In this document: in pieces, positions 31,765-46,247 of the stretch | How the letters are laid out: every line of letters begins with the position of its first letter | Numbering within the stretch: the stretch's first letter is position 1 | Assembly: GCA_035934385.1 (NCBI GenBank) | Contig: DASYXY010000015.1 | Coordinates: 1 to 64,000, forward strand | DNA: 64,000 nt | From: CF-118 sp035934385 | GTDB taxonomy: Bacteria > Chloroflexota > Dormibacteria > Dormibacterales > Dormibacteraceae | Direction of reading: 5' to 3' | Translations under genes and position numbers: made by a program | Notes under the pieces: generated by a model | The model's input: only the letters and a program-made list of their open reading frames with translations | Database searches by the model: none | Told to the model about the DNA's origin: nothing

Positions 31765-32964
31765 CTAGCTAAGAGCTTCGTAAGCGCGGGCGCCGCGCAG
31801 CGCGAGGGCGAGCGCGCCAAGCAGCTCCGCCCTCTCGACGAAGACGGCCTGCCTGACATCGACTCTTTCGGCCGCCGCCTGGACCGCATGCCGGCGGATG
31901 GATTCTCGAATCGGCTGCAGCAGGATGCTGCCGGCGCGGCTGAGCTGGCCGCCGATGATCACCCGCTCCGGATTGATCAGGTTGCACAGGCCAGCCACGG
32001 CCACGCCGATCTCGCGGCCCGCGTCGGAGATCGCGCGCCGGCACCGGACGTCGCCCGCCGACGCGCGTTCGATCACGTCAGCCAGGCTCGGCGCCTCGCC
32101 GTCGGCCTCCGCGACCAGGCGGGTGATCGCGGGTCCGGATGCCACCGTTTCGAGACATCCGCGATTGCCGCAGTAGCAGAGCGCGCCGCGCTCATCGAGT
32201 GTCGTGTGGCCGATCTCGCCCGCGGTGCCGGACGCACCGCGCAGCAGCGACCCATCGATGACGAGCCCCGCCCCGATACCGGTGGCGGCTTTGATGTACG
32301 CGAAGTTCGTGCATTCGCGGCCCGCACCCCAGGTGAGCTCGGCGAGCGCACCGAGGTTGGCGTCGTTCTCGATGTCGACGGGTAGGCCGAGGCGGTCCTC
32401 CATCGCGTCGGCGATGCGCAGGCCCACCCACGCCGGCAAGATCGTGGCCGAGCCTGCGGTTCCCCGCTCGCGATCGACCGGTCCGGGGATGCCGATTCCC
32501 GCGCCGATCAGGCGCGAGCGCTCGATGCCAGCCTCGTCGAGAACCTCCGCGGCCATCATGGCGGCGGAGTCGAGTGCCTCCTTGGCGCGATGGTTGACAT
32601 CCAGGTCACGCCGCCGCTCGGCGAGCACGTTGTGCGCGAGGTCGGCGACTGCCACCTGCACGTGACTGTGGCCGAAGTCGATGCCGAGAACTCCGCGCGT
32701 CGAGTTCTGCAGAACGAGCTGCACACCGGGACGGCCGGTCGCTCCGCCCGGCCGCTCGCCGTCGACCTCGAGCACGACGCCCGCGTCCTTGAGCTCAACG
32801 ATCACGGTGTGGATGGTCGTGCGCGACAGCCCGGTGGCCCGGGCAAGATCGGCCTGGCTCGTCCTGCCGCGGATACGGAGCACGTCGAGGACCCTCTGCC
32901 GGTTGCGGTCGCGAAGCCACGAGAGCGACCCCTCCCCCTTCCTGGACACCGCATGGCGAATCAT
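31765..32964 (-). CDS. ROK-family transcriptional repressor
   Basis: A 399-residue ROK regulator: winged helix at about residues 15-75 (TSQADLARATGLSRTTIHTVIVELK region) and a sugar-kinase-like ROK domain with GVLGIDFGHSH, the DANLGALAE segment and the zinc motif CYCGNRGCLE. It has the length of NagC/XylR-type repressors, which release DNA on binding a sugar or sugar phosphate. The ATG at 32964 is chosen by homology; a frame to 33255 crosses the operator region and is unlikely. It is divergent from a XylFGH-type ABC transporter and separated from it by a perfect inverted repeat, so it probably represses that operon and itself. Confidence 0.92.
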   Translation of the reverse strand: MIRHAVSRKGEGSLSWLRDRNRQRVLDVLRIRGRTSQADLARATGLSRTTIHTVIVELKDAGVVLEVDGERPGGATGRPGVQLVLQNSTRGVLGIDFGHSHVQVAVADLAHNVLAERRRDLDVNHRAKEALDSAAMMAAEVLDEAGIERSRLIGAGIGIPGPVDRERGTAGSATILPAWVGLRIADAMEDRLGLPVDIENDANLGALAELTWGAGRECTNFAYIKAATGIGAGLVIDGSLLRGASGTAGEIGHTTLDERGALCYCGNRGCLETVASGPAITRLVAEADGEAPSLADVIERASAGDVRCRRAISDAGREIGVAVAGLCNLINPERVIIGGQLSRAGSILLQPIRESIRRHAVQAAAERVDVRQAVFVERAELLGALALALRGARAYEALS

Positions 32965-32976
32965 GGTCCGCAGCCG

Positions 32977-33036
32977 GAGTTTGTCAAGAGTTTGAACAAT
33001 TTCCAGGGGCCTCCATATCGGTCTCTTGACAAACTC
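32977..33036. promoter_or_regulatory. ROK operator: perfect 14-bp inverted repeat in the divergent promoter region
   Basis: GAGTTTGTCAAGAG (32977-32990) and CTCTTGACAAACTC (33023-33036) are exact inverted copies 32 bp apart. Each contains TTGACA reading outward, so each copy overlaps a potential -35 hexamer for its own side. A degenerate third copy (GTTTGAACAA) lies at about 32990-32999. This is a likely binding site for the ROK repressor controlling both directions. Confidence 0.75.
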
Positions 33037-33182
33037 CCGGGCCTGCGCGATCCTTTGCTGGCGAACCGGGCGGGGCCGGTGGTCGCCACGGACCCTGAGT
33101 AGACCTGTTGCCGGCGCACTCTCGCCCCGGCCAGCCCGGGAAGAAGGCAGCAGGAAAGCGCCGCATGGATCAGGAGGTCCAT

Positions 33183-34415
33183 ATGCACTTGCGAAGACTG
33201 AGGCGCCTTTCGTTAACCGCATGTGTAGGCGCCATTGCCGTGATTGCGGCCGCATGCGGGAGCAGCAGCACGCCGACGGCGACTGCCACGATTCCGTCGG
33301 GGCTCACCGTCGACTCGTTCGACGTCAACTTCACGGCGATGGCCACCCTCAAGGACCTGCACGCCGCGGGCTCCGGGCTGGTGGGCGTCATCCTGCCGGA
33401 CACGACGTCGTCCGTCCGCTACGTGAACTTCGACGCTCCGTACCTGACCAAGGCCTTCACGGCGGCGGGGTACAGCAGCTCGGAGTTTAAGATCGACAAC
33501 GCCCAGGGCAACGACGCCACCGAGCTGGCCCAGGCGCAGGCGGACATCACGCAGGGGGCCAAGGTCCTGATTATGGACCCGCTCGACAGCACGGTCGGCA
33601 CCCAGATCCAGCAGGCCGCCGCCGCCAAGGGCGTGAAGCTCATCAGCTACGACCGCGCCACGTTCACGGGCACGAACACCTATTACGTGAGCTTCAACAA
33701 CGTCAACGTCGGCAAGCTCATCGGACAGGGCTTCAAGGACTGCGTGGCGGCGTGGAACATCTCAAACGCGAAGGTGTTCACGCTCAACGGCGGTGAGGAC
33801 ACCGACCCGAACGCCATCGACTTCGCCAAGGGCTACAACTCGGTGGTCTGGGGCGATGCAGTCCCGCAGGAGACCGTGGGCAAGACGGCGAACGGCCTGA
33901 CCCTGGTCGGCGACCAGGTCGCTCCCGGTTGGGACAACACCAAGGGCCAGACCATCTTCCAGCAGCAGTTCACGGCGCACCCCGAGATCAACGCGACCAT
34001 CGAGGCCAACGACGGCCTCGCCAACGCGGTGGTCACCGTCCTGAAGCAGAAGGGAATCGGGGCCAACAAGGTCCCGACCACCGGCCAGGACGCAACCCTG
34101 CAGGGAATCGAGAACGTCCTCCAGGGCTACCAGTGCGGCACCGTCTACAAGGCCGTCTACCTCGAGGCCCAGGCTGCGGTCGCGCTCGCGACCATCCTGC
34201 GCGCAGGCCTCACGCCTCCCGCAGCGCTGCAGAACGGCACGACTTCGCCCGCGGCGGGCAAGCCGGGCAACACGCAGCCGGCGGTTCTCCTGACCCCGCT
34301 GTGGGTCGACAAGTCCAAGGTCGCATCGACCGTGATCAAGGACAACTTCGTCGACAAGAACGCTCTCTGCCAGGCGGTTGGCGCCAGCGTCTGTAGCGCC
34401 AACGGCATCACCTAG
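33183..34415 (+). CDS. Sugar ABC transporter substrate-binding lipoprotein (XylF-like)
   Basis: A periplasmic-binding-protein type I family lipoprotein of 410 residues. The signal sequence ends at IAAAC (Cys about 25) and is followed by a Ser/Thr spacer and a two-lobe ribose/xylose-type domain with VGVILPDT, ISYDRATF and GQDATLQGIENVLQG. The ATG at 33183 has a strong AGGAGGT Shine-Dalgarno at 33172-33178; ATGs upstream lack one. It is the first gene of a binding protein-ATPase-permease set under a ROK repressor. D-xylose or another monosaccharide is the likely ligand but cannot be fixed from sequence. A terminator follows the stop. Confidence 0.9.
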   Translation: MHLRRLRRLSLTACVGAIAVIAAACGSSSTPTATATIPSGLTVDSFDVNFTAMATLKDLHAAGSGLVGVILPDTTSSVRYVNFDAPYLTKAFTAAGYSSSEFKIDNAQGNDATELAQAQADITQGAKVLIMDPLDSTVGTQIQQAAAAKGVKLISYDRATFTGTNTYYVSFNNVNVGKLIGQGFKDCVAAWNISNAKVFTLNGGEDTDPNAIDFAKGYNSVVWGDAVPQETVGKTANGLTLVGDQVAPGWDNTKGQTIFQQQFTAHPEINATIEANDGLANAVVTVLKQKGIGANKVPTTGQDATLQGIENVLQGYQCGTVYKAVYLEAQAAVALATILRAGLTPPAALQNGTTSPAAGKPGNTQPAVLLTPLWVDKSKVASTVIKDNFVDKNALCQAVGASVCSANGIT

Positions 34416-34433
34416 CCGACCGGACCATCGACC

Positions 34434-34470
34434 GATGCCGCCGTGCACCGCGCGCGGCGGCATCTTTTTT
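34434..34470 (+). terminator. Intrinsic terminator/attenuating hairpin between binding protein and ATPase genes
   Basis: GATGCCGCCG and CGGCGGCATC pair around an 11-nt loop and are followed by six T. Placed inside the transport operon, it should reduce expression of the ATPase and permease relative to the binding protein. Confidence 0.8.
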
Positions 34471-34491
34471 CACGGAGCAGAATTGACGTAG

Positions 34492-35256
34492 ATGGCGCAG
34501 GTTGCCGAGCCGCTGCTCAAGGTTCGCGGCATCGAGAAGCACTTCGGCGCGGTGCAGGCCCTGTACGGGGTCGACCTCGATCTTCCGTCAGGCCAGGTCA
34601 CCGCGCTGTGCGGCGACAACGGCGCCGGCAAGTCGGTCCTGACCAAGTGCATATCGGGCGTCTACGCACCAGACCACGGCGAGGTCCTGTGGGAGGGTGA
34701 GCCTGTCCACATCCACAACACACGGGACGCTGCAAGGCTCGGCATCGAGACCGTCTACCAGGACCTCGCGTTGTGCGACAACCTCGACATCGTCCAGAAC
34801 ATGTTCCTCGGCCGCGAGCGCACTAGCGCCTACCTGCTCAACGAGGACGACATGGAGCGAGCGGCGGCAGAGACGCTGGCGAGCCTGAGAGTCACTACCG
34901 TCCGCTCCATCCGCCAGCCGGTTGCCTCACTGTCCGGTGGCCAGCGCCAGTCAGTCGCCATCTCCAAGGCCGTGATGTGGAACTCGAAGCTCGTGATCAT
35001 GGACGAGCCGACGGCCGCGCTCGGCGTCGTGCAGACCCGGCAGGTGCTCGACCTGATGAAGCGCCTGCGTGACCGCGGGCTCGCCGTCATGGTCATCTCG
35101 CACAACCTGAACGACGTGTTCGAGGTCGCGGACCGGATCGCTGTCCTCTACCTCGGCCGCATGGTCATCCAGGACAAGGCATCCACGTTCGACCGCCAGC
35201 GCGTCGTCGAGTACATGACCACCGGCGGCAAGGGCATGAAGGCGGCGACCAACTGA
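34492..35256 (+). CDS. Sugar ABC transporter ATP-binding protein, single-domain
   Basis: The ATPase of the sugar importer, 254 residues with one nucleotide-binding domain. Visible are the Walker A GDNGAGKS (about residues 42-49; Ser where Ser/Thr is normal), Q-loop VYQDLALCDNL, signature LSGGQRQ, Walker B VIMDEPTAALG and the H-loop VISHNL. RbsA/XylG proteins usually carry two such domains in tandem; this one has a single domain and should dimerise, as in FrcA-type systems. The ATG at 34492 follows the inter-operon terminator. The stop overlaps the permease ATG (TGATG). Confidence 0.93.
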   Translation: MAQVAEPLLKVRGIEKHFGAVQALYGVDLDLPSGQVTALCGDNGAGKSVLTKCISGVYAPDHGEVLWEGEPVHIHNTRDAARLGIETVYQDLALCDNLDIVQNMFLGRERTSAYLLNEDDMERAAAETLASLRVTTVRSIRQPVASLSGGQRQSVAISKAVMWNSKLVIMDEPTAALGVVQTRQVLDLMKRLRDRGLAVMVISHNLNDVFEVADRIAVLYLGRMVIQDKASTFDRQRVVEYMTTGGKGMKAATN

Positions 35257-36572
35257 TGGCGCAGCCGGTCGAGGTGCCGCCCGACCCGACCGCAGCCGTT
35301 CAGGCCGCCGAGGCCGAGGTCCCGGCGGCGCTGGTCGCGCAGACGCTCGGCCAGTTTGTACGGGCGTGGATCGTCCGCATGCGGAGCGGTGAGATCGGCG
35401 TGCTGCCGGTCGTGGTCGGACTCGTGGCCACGATGGTGGTGTTCGAGATCATCAGCCCGAACCACGTCTTTCTCCACGCGGACAACCTGGTCAACCTCTT
35501 CGAGCAGAGCGCCGTCTACATGGTGCTGGCCATGGCCGAAGGGTTTGCGCTGCTGCTTGGTGAGATCGACCTCTCGATTGGCTTTGTCGGTGCGTGCGGA
35601 GCCGTGATCGCCGTGCAGCTGGTGCAGCCCGTCACCACTCACTGGCCGTGGTGGGCCGCGATCCTGGCCGGGCTCGCGTTCTGCGCAGCCGTGGGCGCGA
35701 TCCAGGGCACGATCATCACAAGGCTCGGCATCCCCTCCTTCATCGTCACGCTCGCGGGCTACCTGATCTTCAACGGCGTGATGCTGATCCTGCTTCTGCT
35801 CGGCCCGTTCTCCGGCTATCCCAACCTCGGCTCATCGGACTTCAACGTGCAGGTCCTGTTCAACCTCATGGCCGGAAACATCGACCCGACCATCAGCTGG
35901 ATCGTCATGGGGGTCGTGATCGCGGGAGTGGGCGGTCTCATGTGGTTCAGCGACGCCCGCCGGCGCCGGAGCGGCCTGGTCGCCCCGCCCGCCAGCCTGA
36001 CGCTGATCAAGATCGGTCTCATCGCGGCCGCCGGCGTCGTGGTGGTCGCCATCTGCAATGTCAACCGCGCGGTCACGGGATTCCAGGCCGGCGTGCCCTG
36101 GGTGGTGCCGATCGTCCTGGCGATCCTCGGCGCGTGGACGATCCTGCTGGAGCGGACGAGATACGGGCGCTATGTGTACGCGATCGGCGGCAACTCGGAG
36201 GCTGCGCGCCGCGCGGGCATCAACGTGCCGCTCGTCGTGACCATCGCCTTCGCCCTGTGCTCCATGACGGCCGGCGCCGGCCTGATGCTGTACGCGTCAT
36301 ACATCGGCGGCATGTCGAACAACGTCCAGGGCGGCCAGCTCGTGCTGTTCGCGGTGGCGGCGGCGGTCATCGGCGGCACCAGCCTCTTCGGTGGGCGCGG
36401 CAAGGCCCTCCACGGTGTGCTGGGAGGACTGGTGATCGGGGGCATCTACAACGGCATGTACCTGCAGAGCCTCGACGTGCAGAGGATCTTCATCGTCACG
36501 GGCCTTGTCCTCCTGGCGGCCGTGACCATCGACGCCGTCTCCCGCCGAGGGAAGGCAACGGGCCGCCGGTAA
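35256..36572 (+). CDS. Sugar ABC transporter permease (XylH-like)
   Basis: A BPD_transp_2 family permease of 438 residues with about 11-12 membrane helices, longer than RbsC (321) and similar to XylH. Conserved features are AEGFALLLGEIDLSIG near residue 89-104, LGIPSFIVTLAG, and the C-terminal YAIGGNSEAARRAGI coupling segment followed by VIGGTSLFGGRG. It has an Ala/Pro-rich N-terminal tail of about 35 residues. The ATG at 35256 overlaps the ATPase stop. The final gene of the ROK-controlled sugar uptake operon. Confidence 0.93.
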   Translation: MAQPVEVPPDPTAAVQAAEAEVPAALVAQTLGQFVRAWIVRMRSGEIGVLPVVVGLVATMVVFEIISPNHVFLHADNLVNLFEQSAVYMVLAMAEGFALLLGEIDLSIGFVGACGAVIAVQLVQPVTTHWPWWAAILAGLAFCAAVGAIQGTIITRLGIPSFIVTLAGYLIFNGVMLILLLLGPFSGYPNLGSSDFNVQVLFNLMAGNIDPTISWIVMGVVIAGVGGLMWFSDARRRRSGLVAPPASLTLIKIGLIAAAGVVVVAICNVNRAVTGFQAGVPWVVPIVLAILGAWTILLERTRYGRYVYAIGGNSEAARRAGINVPLVVTIAFALCSMTAGAGLMLYASYIGGMSNNVQGGQLVLFAVAAAVIGGTSLFGGRGKALHGVLGGLVIGGIYNGMYLQSLDVQRIFIVTGLVLLAAVTIDAVSRRGKATGRR

Positions 36573-36573
36573 G

Positions 36574-36620
36574 CGTCCGGAGGGCCCGGTCGGGGGCCTG
36601 ATTGGGAATGCCCCCGGACG
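36574..36620 (+). terminator. Possible terminator between the sugar permease and lon
   Basis: An inner stem GGGGGC/GCCCCC (36592-36597 with 36610-36615) and outer CGTCC/GGACG (36574-36578 with 36616-36620) could form, followed by AAAAGTTTTCC. The structure is imperfect. Confidence 0.35.
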
Positions 36621-36641
36621 GGTAAAAGTTTTCCAGAACAG

Positions 36642-38996
<2,355 letters not shown>

Positions 38997-39001
38997 ACGC
39001 G

Positions 39002-39592
39002 GTGGAGTTCGCGGAGCTGGTCCGGCGCCGGCGCATGGTGCATCACTTCGCGCCTCGGCCGGTGCCCGCTGAGGTGCTGGATTCCATCCTCGAAGCGGCC
39101 AGGCACTCTCCATCCGCAGGCTTCAGTCAGGGGCTCGGACTGATCGTCCTTGACGACCCTGAGCAGCTCGCCTGGTTCTGGCAAACGTCGCAAGGACATG
39201 AGGCCCCGGCGGACGCGCCGCCGGTGGTCGTGCTGCCTGTGCCGGACAAGCGGGTGTACCTGGAGCGCTACCGGCTGCCGGACAAAGGCGGGCCCGATGG
39301 CCCGCGCTCACAGGAAAGTGGATGGCCCGTGCCCTACTTCTGGGACCTCGACGCCGCGATGGCCTGCATGATGATGCTGCTCAAGGCGGCTGATGTCGGC
39401 ATCGGCGCCTGGTTGTTCGGGATCCAGCAGGGGCAAGACGAGCTCGTCGCGACCCTCGGCGTGCCTCCAGGCTTGCGGGTCATCGGAGCTCTGGGCTTCG
39501 GCTACGCCGCGGAGGGTGACCGCATGGAGGGCTCGAGCGTGACCCGACCACGACGCACGTTGAGCGACTTTGTTCACCGGGGAGGGTGGTAG
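39002..39592 (+). CDS. Nitroreductase family protein (FMN-dependent)
   Basis: A 196-residue nitroreductase-fold flavoprotein. The N-terminal FAELVRRRRMVHHFAPRPVP is the typical FMN-phosphate-binding Arg-rich start (RRS/TxRxF in most members), followed by ILEAARHSPSAGFSQG and a C-terminal GFGYAAEG. Members reduce nitroaromatics, quinones or coenzyme-like molecules; some dealkylate or act on F420/FMN. The substrate is unknown. GTG at 39002 starts 5 bp after lon. A membrane protein gene follows after 6 bp. Confidence 0.85.
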   Translation: MEFAELVRRRRMVHHFAPRPVPAEVLDSILEAARHSPSAGFSQGLGLIVLDDPEQLAWFWQTSQGHEAPADAPPVVVLPVPDKRVYLERYRLPDKGGPDGPRSQESGWPVPYFWDLDAAMACMMMLLKAADVGIGAWLFGIQQGQDELVATLGVPPGLRVIGALGFGYAAEGDRMEGSSVTRPRRTLSDFVHRGGW

Positions 39593-39598
39593 CCAACC

Positions 39599-40249
39599 GT
39601 GGCGAGTGATATCACGCGGTTCGCGCGCATCGGCCTCTGGGCGCTGCCGGTCTATGCGTTCACGCTTGGCGCCGGCACGATCACGCACCAGCCACCGCCA
39701 CAGACCGACCTGGCCGGCTGGTCGCAGTACGTGACCACCAACGAGTTCCTGGTCAGCCACATCCTGTTCAGCATCTTCGGCGCGGTGTTCGGCGTGATCG
39801 GCGTGACGTCGCTGGGCATCGTCCTGATCGAGCGAGGCTCTGTGAAGCTTGGGCTCGCGGGGCTGCTCACCGGCGTGACGGCGAACGTGGTGATCACTTC
39901 GGTCTTCGGCATTGCGGCGTTTGCGCAACCGGCGATCGGCCGCCTGTACGAGTCGGGCCAACACGCCCTGGCGCAGAGTGTCTACAACGACGCCGCCCAG
40001 GGAACGCCGATGGTCATCGTCGCGCTCGTCTCCATCGTCCTGCTCGTCACGAGCTTCATCGTGTTCGGCGTGGCGTTCGCGCGGCTCGCTCTCATGCCGA
40101 AGCCCGCTGGGATCGGCTACTCGGTGTCAGGGGTGATGTTCGCGCTGATCGGGTTTGCGCTGGACAACTGGATCCAGACCGCGGCGGCGGTGCTCATGGT
40201 GGTCTGCGCGTCGTGGATGGTTGTCGCCCTGCGGCGGGCGCCGGCTTAG
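39599..40249 (+). CDS. Conserved membrane protein of unknown function
   Basis: A 216-residue protein with about five to six membrane helices (roughly residues 12-30, 46-72, 78-105, 138-163, 170-190, 192-212). The GTG at 39599 is preceded by a G-rich Shine-Dalgarno (GGGAGGGTGG) that overlaps the nitroreductase end. I recognise no family motif. It probably forms an operon with the nitroreductase and the CoA-binding protein; nothing in the sequence shows its function. Confidence 0.6.
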   Translation: MASDITRFARIGLWALPVYAFTLGAGTITHQPPPQTDLAGWSQYVTTNEFLVSHILFSIFGAVFGVIGVTSLGIVLIERGSVKLGLAGLLTGVTANVVITSVFGIAAFAQPAIGRLYESGQHALAQSVYNDAAQGTPMVIVALVSIVLLVTSFIVFGVAFARLALMPKPAGIGYSVSGVMFALIGFALDNWIQTAAAVLMVVCASWMVVALRRAPA

Positions 40250-40283
40250 GAATAACAAGGCGCTCTCGCCGCTTGGCGTTTAT

Positions 40284-40700
40284 GTGAGTCGCAGCCCGCA
40301 AGAGGTTCTCGAGCGTTCGACGGTCATCGCAGTCGTCGGCGCTTCGCGCGACCGGCGCAAAGCAGGCGGCTCGGTGCCGGAGGGACTGCAGAGGCGCGGC
40401 TTCCGGATCATCCCGATCAACCCCTTTGCCGACGAGCTGTTCGGCGAGCGCGTGTATCGCTCACTGCTCGACGTCAAAGAGCCGGTCGACCTCGTGGATG
40501 TGTTCCGGCCGGCGGCCGACGCGCCCGAGATCGCGCGGCAGGCGGCGGCGATCGGCGCCAAGGCGTTGTGGCTCCAGCTCGACATCCGGTCCGACGAGGC
40601 GCGGCGAATCGCCGAGGCCGCAGGGATGGACTATGTCGAGGACCAGTGCACAGCGGTGATCAGCGCCCTGTACCAGATCGAGAAAGCCACCGCCGCCTAA
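40284..40700 (+). CDS. CoA-binding domain protein (YccU-like)
   Basis: A single-domain Rossmann-type CoA-binding protein of 138 residues. The motif STVIAVVGASRDRRKAGGSVPEG (about residues 11-33, here only described in part) is the diagnostic first strand and glycine loop, followed by IIPINPFADELFGERVY and the LWLQLDI...A strand; a Cys in EDQCTAV is conserved. Its relatives bind CoA, but their cellular role is unclear. The GTG at 40284 is chosen because it puts the start at the usual distance from the first strand; the open frame extends into the preceding gene. Confidence 0.85.
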   Translation: MSRSPQEVLERSTVIAVVGASRDRRKAGGSVPEGLQRRGFRIIPINPFADELFGERVYRSLLDVKEPVDLVDVFRPAADAPEIARQAAAIGAKALWLQLDIRSDEARRIAEAAGMDYVEDQCTAVISALYQIEKATAA

Positions 40701-40758
40701 ACCGAACGTCCGTTTACCGCGGCGCACGGTTGGTGCGCACCGTGGCACGATTGAGGCA

Positions 40759-42797
40759 GTGGCCCGCGCACCCGCGAGGCGACGCCTGACCGCCTCGATT
40801 CCTTCTTCCCCGACCGCGCTGCCCGACCTGCCGGACGCCCTCCGCAGAGTCGTGATCGAAAACGTGTCGCCGGAGGTCGACGCCGGCCGGTTCGCGGTTA
40901 AGAGGACGGTCGGAGAGGGTGTGACAGTCGAGGCCGACATCTTCGCCGACGGCCATGACCTCCTCACGGCGGTGCTCAAGCATCGTCACGAGTCGGCGGC
41001 GGTCTGGACCGAGGTGCCCATGACGGCACTCGTCAACGACCGCTGGCGCGGCCGCTTCAACGTGGCGGCGCTCGGCCGCCACAGATACACGATCGAGGCC
41101 TGGGTCGACCAGTACCGCACCTGGTCCAGCCGGCTCGCCAAACGGACCGCCGCGGGCCAGGACATCAAGCTGGAACTAGAGATCGGGTCGCGGATCATCG
41201 ACGAGGCGGCCACTCGCGCTGGCGGCGCCGACGCCACCAGGCTGACAGCGCTTGCGGCGGCAATCCGCAAGCAGGCGACCGCGCCCGACGCCAATCAGAA
41301 GGAAGAGCTCGACGCGTTGATGGACCGACACGCCGACCGCTCGCTCGGCACCGTCTACGCGAGGGAGCTGGAGGTGGTCGTCGAGCCGGAGCGCGCCAGG
41401 TTCGGCGCCTGGTACGAGACCTTCCCGCGCTCGACGGGAAAGGCCGGCGTTCACGGCACGTTCCGCGACCTCGAGAACCGCCTGCCCTACATCTCGGGCA
41501 TGGGCTTCGACATCCTGTATCTGCCGCCGATCCACCCCATCGGCAAATCGCATCGCAAGGGCCGCAACAACTCGACACGCGCCGAGCCAGGCGAGCCGGG
41601 CAGCCCGTGGGCGATCGGCTCGGACGAGGGCGGCCACAAATCGGTCAACCCGCAGCTGGGAACGCTCGACGACTTCAAGCGACTGGTCAGCGTCGCCGGC
41701 GAGCACGGCCTTGCGGTCGCGCTCGACATCGCGTTCCAGTGCTCACCCGACCACCCATACGTGCGCGAGCATCCCGAATGGTTCAAGCACCGGCCGGACG
41801 GCAGCATCCAGTACGCCGAGAATCCGCCGAAGAAGTACGAGGACATCGTTCCCTTCGACTTCGAGACCGAGTCGTGGCGCGAGCTGTGGGCCGAGCTCCT
41901 CTCCATCGTCGAGTTCTGGATCGCGCAGGGCGTGAAGATCCTGCGCGTCGACAACCCGCACACGAAGCCTTTCGCGTTCTGGGAATGGCTCATCGGCGAG
42001 GTCAAGCGCAACCATCCCGAGGTCATCTTCCTTTCGGAGGCGTTCACGCGGCCGAAGGTGATGTACCGCCTCGCGAAGGCCGGCTTCAGCCAGTCGTACA
42101 CCTACTTCGCGTGGCGCAACACGGCCTGGGAGCTGGCGCAGTACCTCACAGAGATCACGCGGCCGCCCGTCATCGAGTTCATGCGCGCGAACCTGTGGCC
42201 GAACACGCCGGACATACTCACCGAGTACTTGCAGAACGGCGGCCGCAACGCGTTCGCCGCGCGCTTCCTGCTCGCGGCGACCCTGGGGGCTAGCTACGGC
42301 ATCTACGGGCCAGCCTTCGAGCTCTGCGAGAGCCGCGCACGCGAGGCGGGCTCGGAGGAATACCTCGACTCGGAGAAGTACCAGCTCCGCGGCTGGAACC
42401 TGGGCAGCCCCGAGAGCCTGCGCGAGCTAATCACTCTCGTCAACAAGGTGCGGCACGAGAACCCCGCGCTCCAGCAGGATCGCGGCCTGAGGTTCCACCC
42501 GACCGAGAACGACCAGCTCGTCGCGTACACGAAGGCGACCGAGGACCTCAGCGAGGTGGTGCTGACGGTCGTCAACGTCGACCCCCACCACACGCAGATC
42601 GGCATGGTCACGCTGCCCCTCGAGGAGCTCGGCATCGAGCAGGGCCGGAGCTACCAGGCGCACGAGTTGCTCAGCGGCGCGCGCTACCTGTGGAACGGGC
42701 CTCGCAACTACGTCGAGATCAACCCGACCTCGGTGCCCGGCCAGATCTTCCGGTTCCGCCGCCGGGTGCGCAGCGAGCACGATTTCGAGTACTTCCT

Positions 42798-42801
<4 letters not shown>
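40759..42801 (+). CDS. glgE: Alpha-1,4-glucan:maltose-1-phosphate maltosyltransferase
   Basis: A GH13_3 enzyme of 680 residues that transfers maltosyl units from maltose-1-phosphate to linear alpha-1,4-glucan. The N-terminal domain (VVIENVSPEVDAGRFAVKR) and the barrel motifs GFDILYLPPIHPIG, RVDNPHTKP (nucleophile Asp398) and LSEAFTRPK (acid Glu427) are diagnostic of GlgE. The GTG at 40759 has a GAGG just upstream. The stop overlaps the treS-maltokinase start as GTGA, and that gene overlaps glgB, so all three form one tight operon. Confidence 0.95.
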
Positions 42802-46243
<3,442 letters not shown>

Positions 46244-46247
<4 letters not shown>

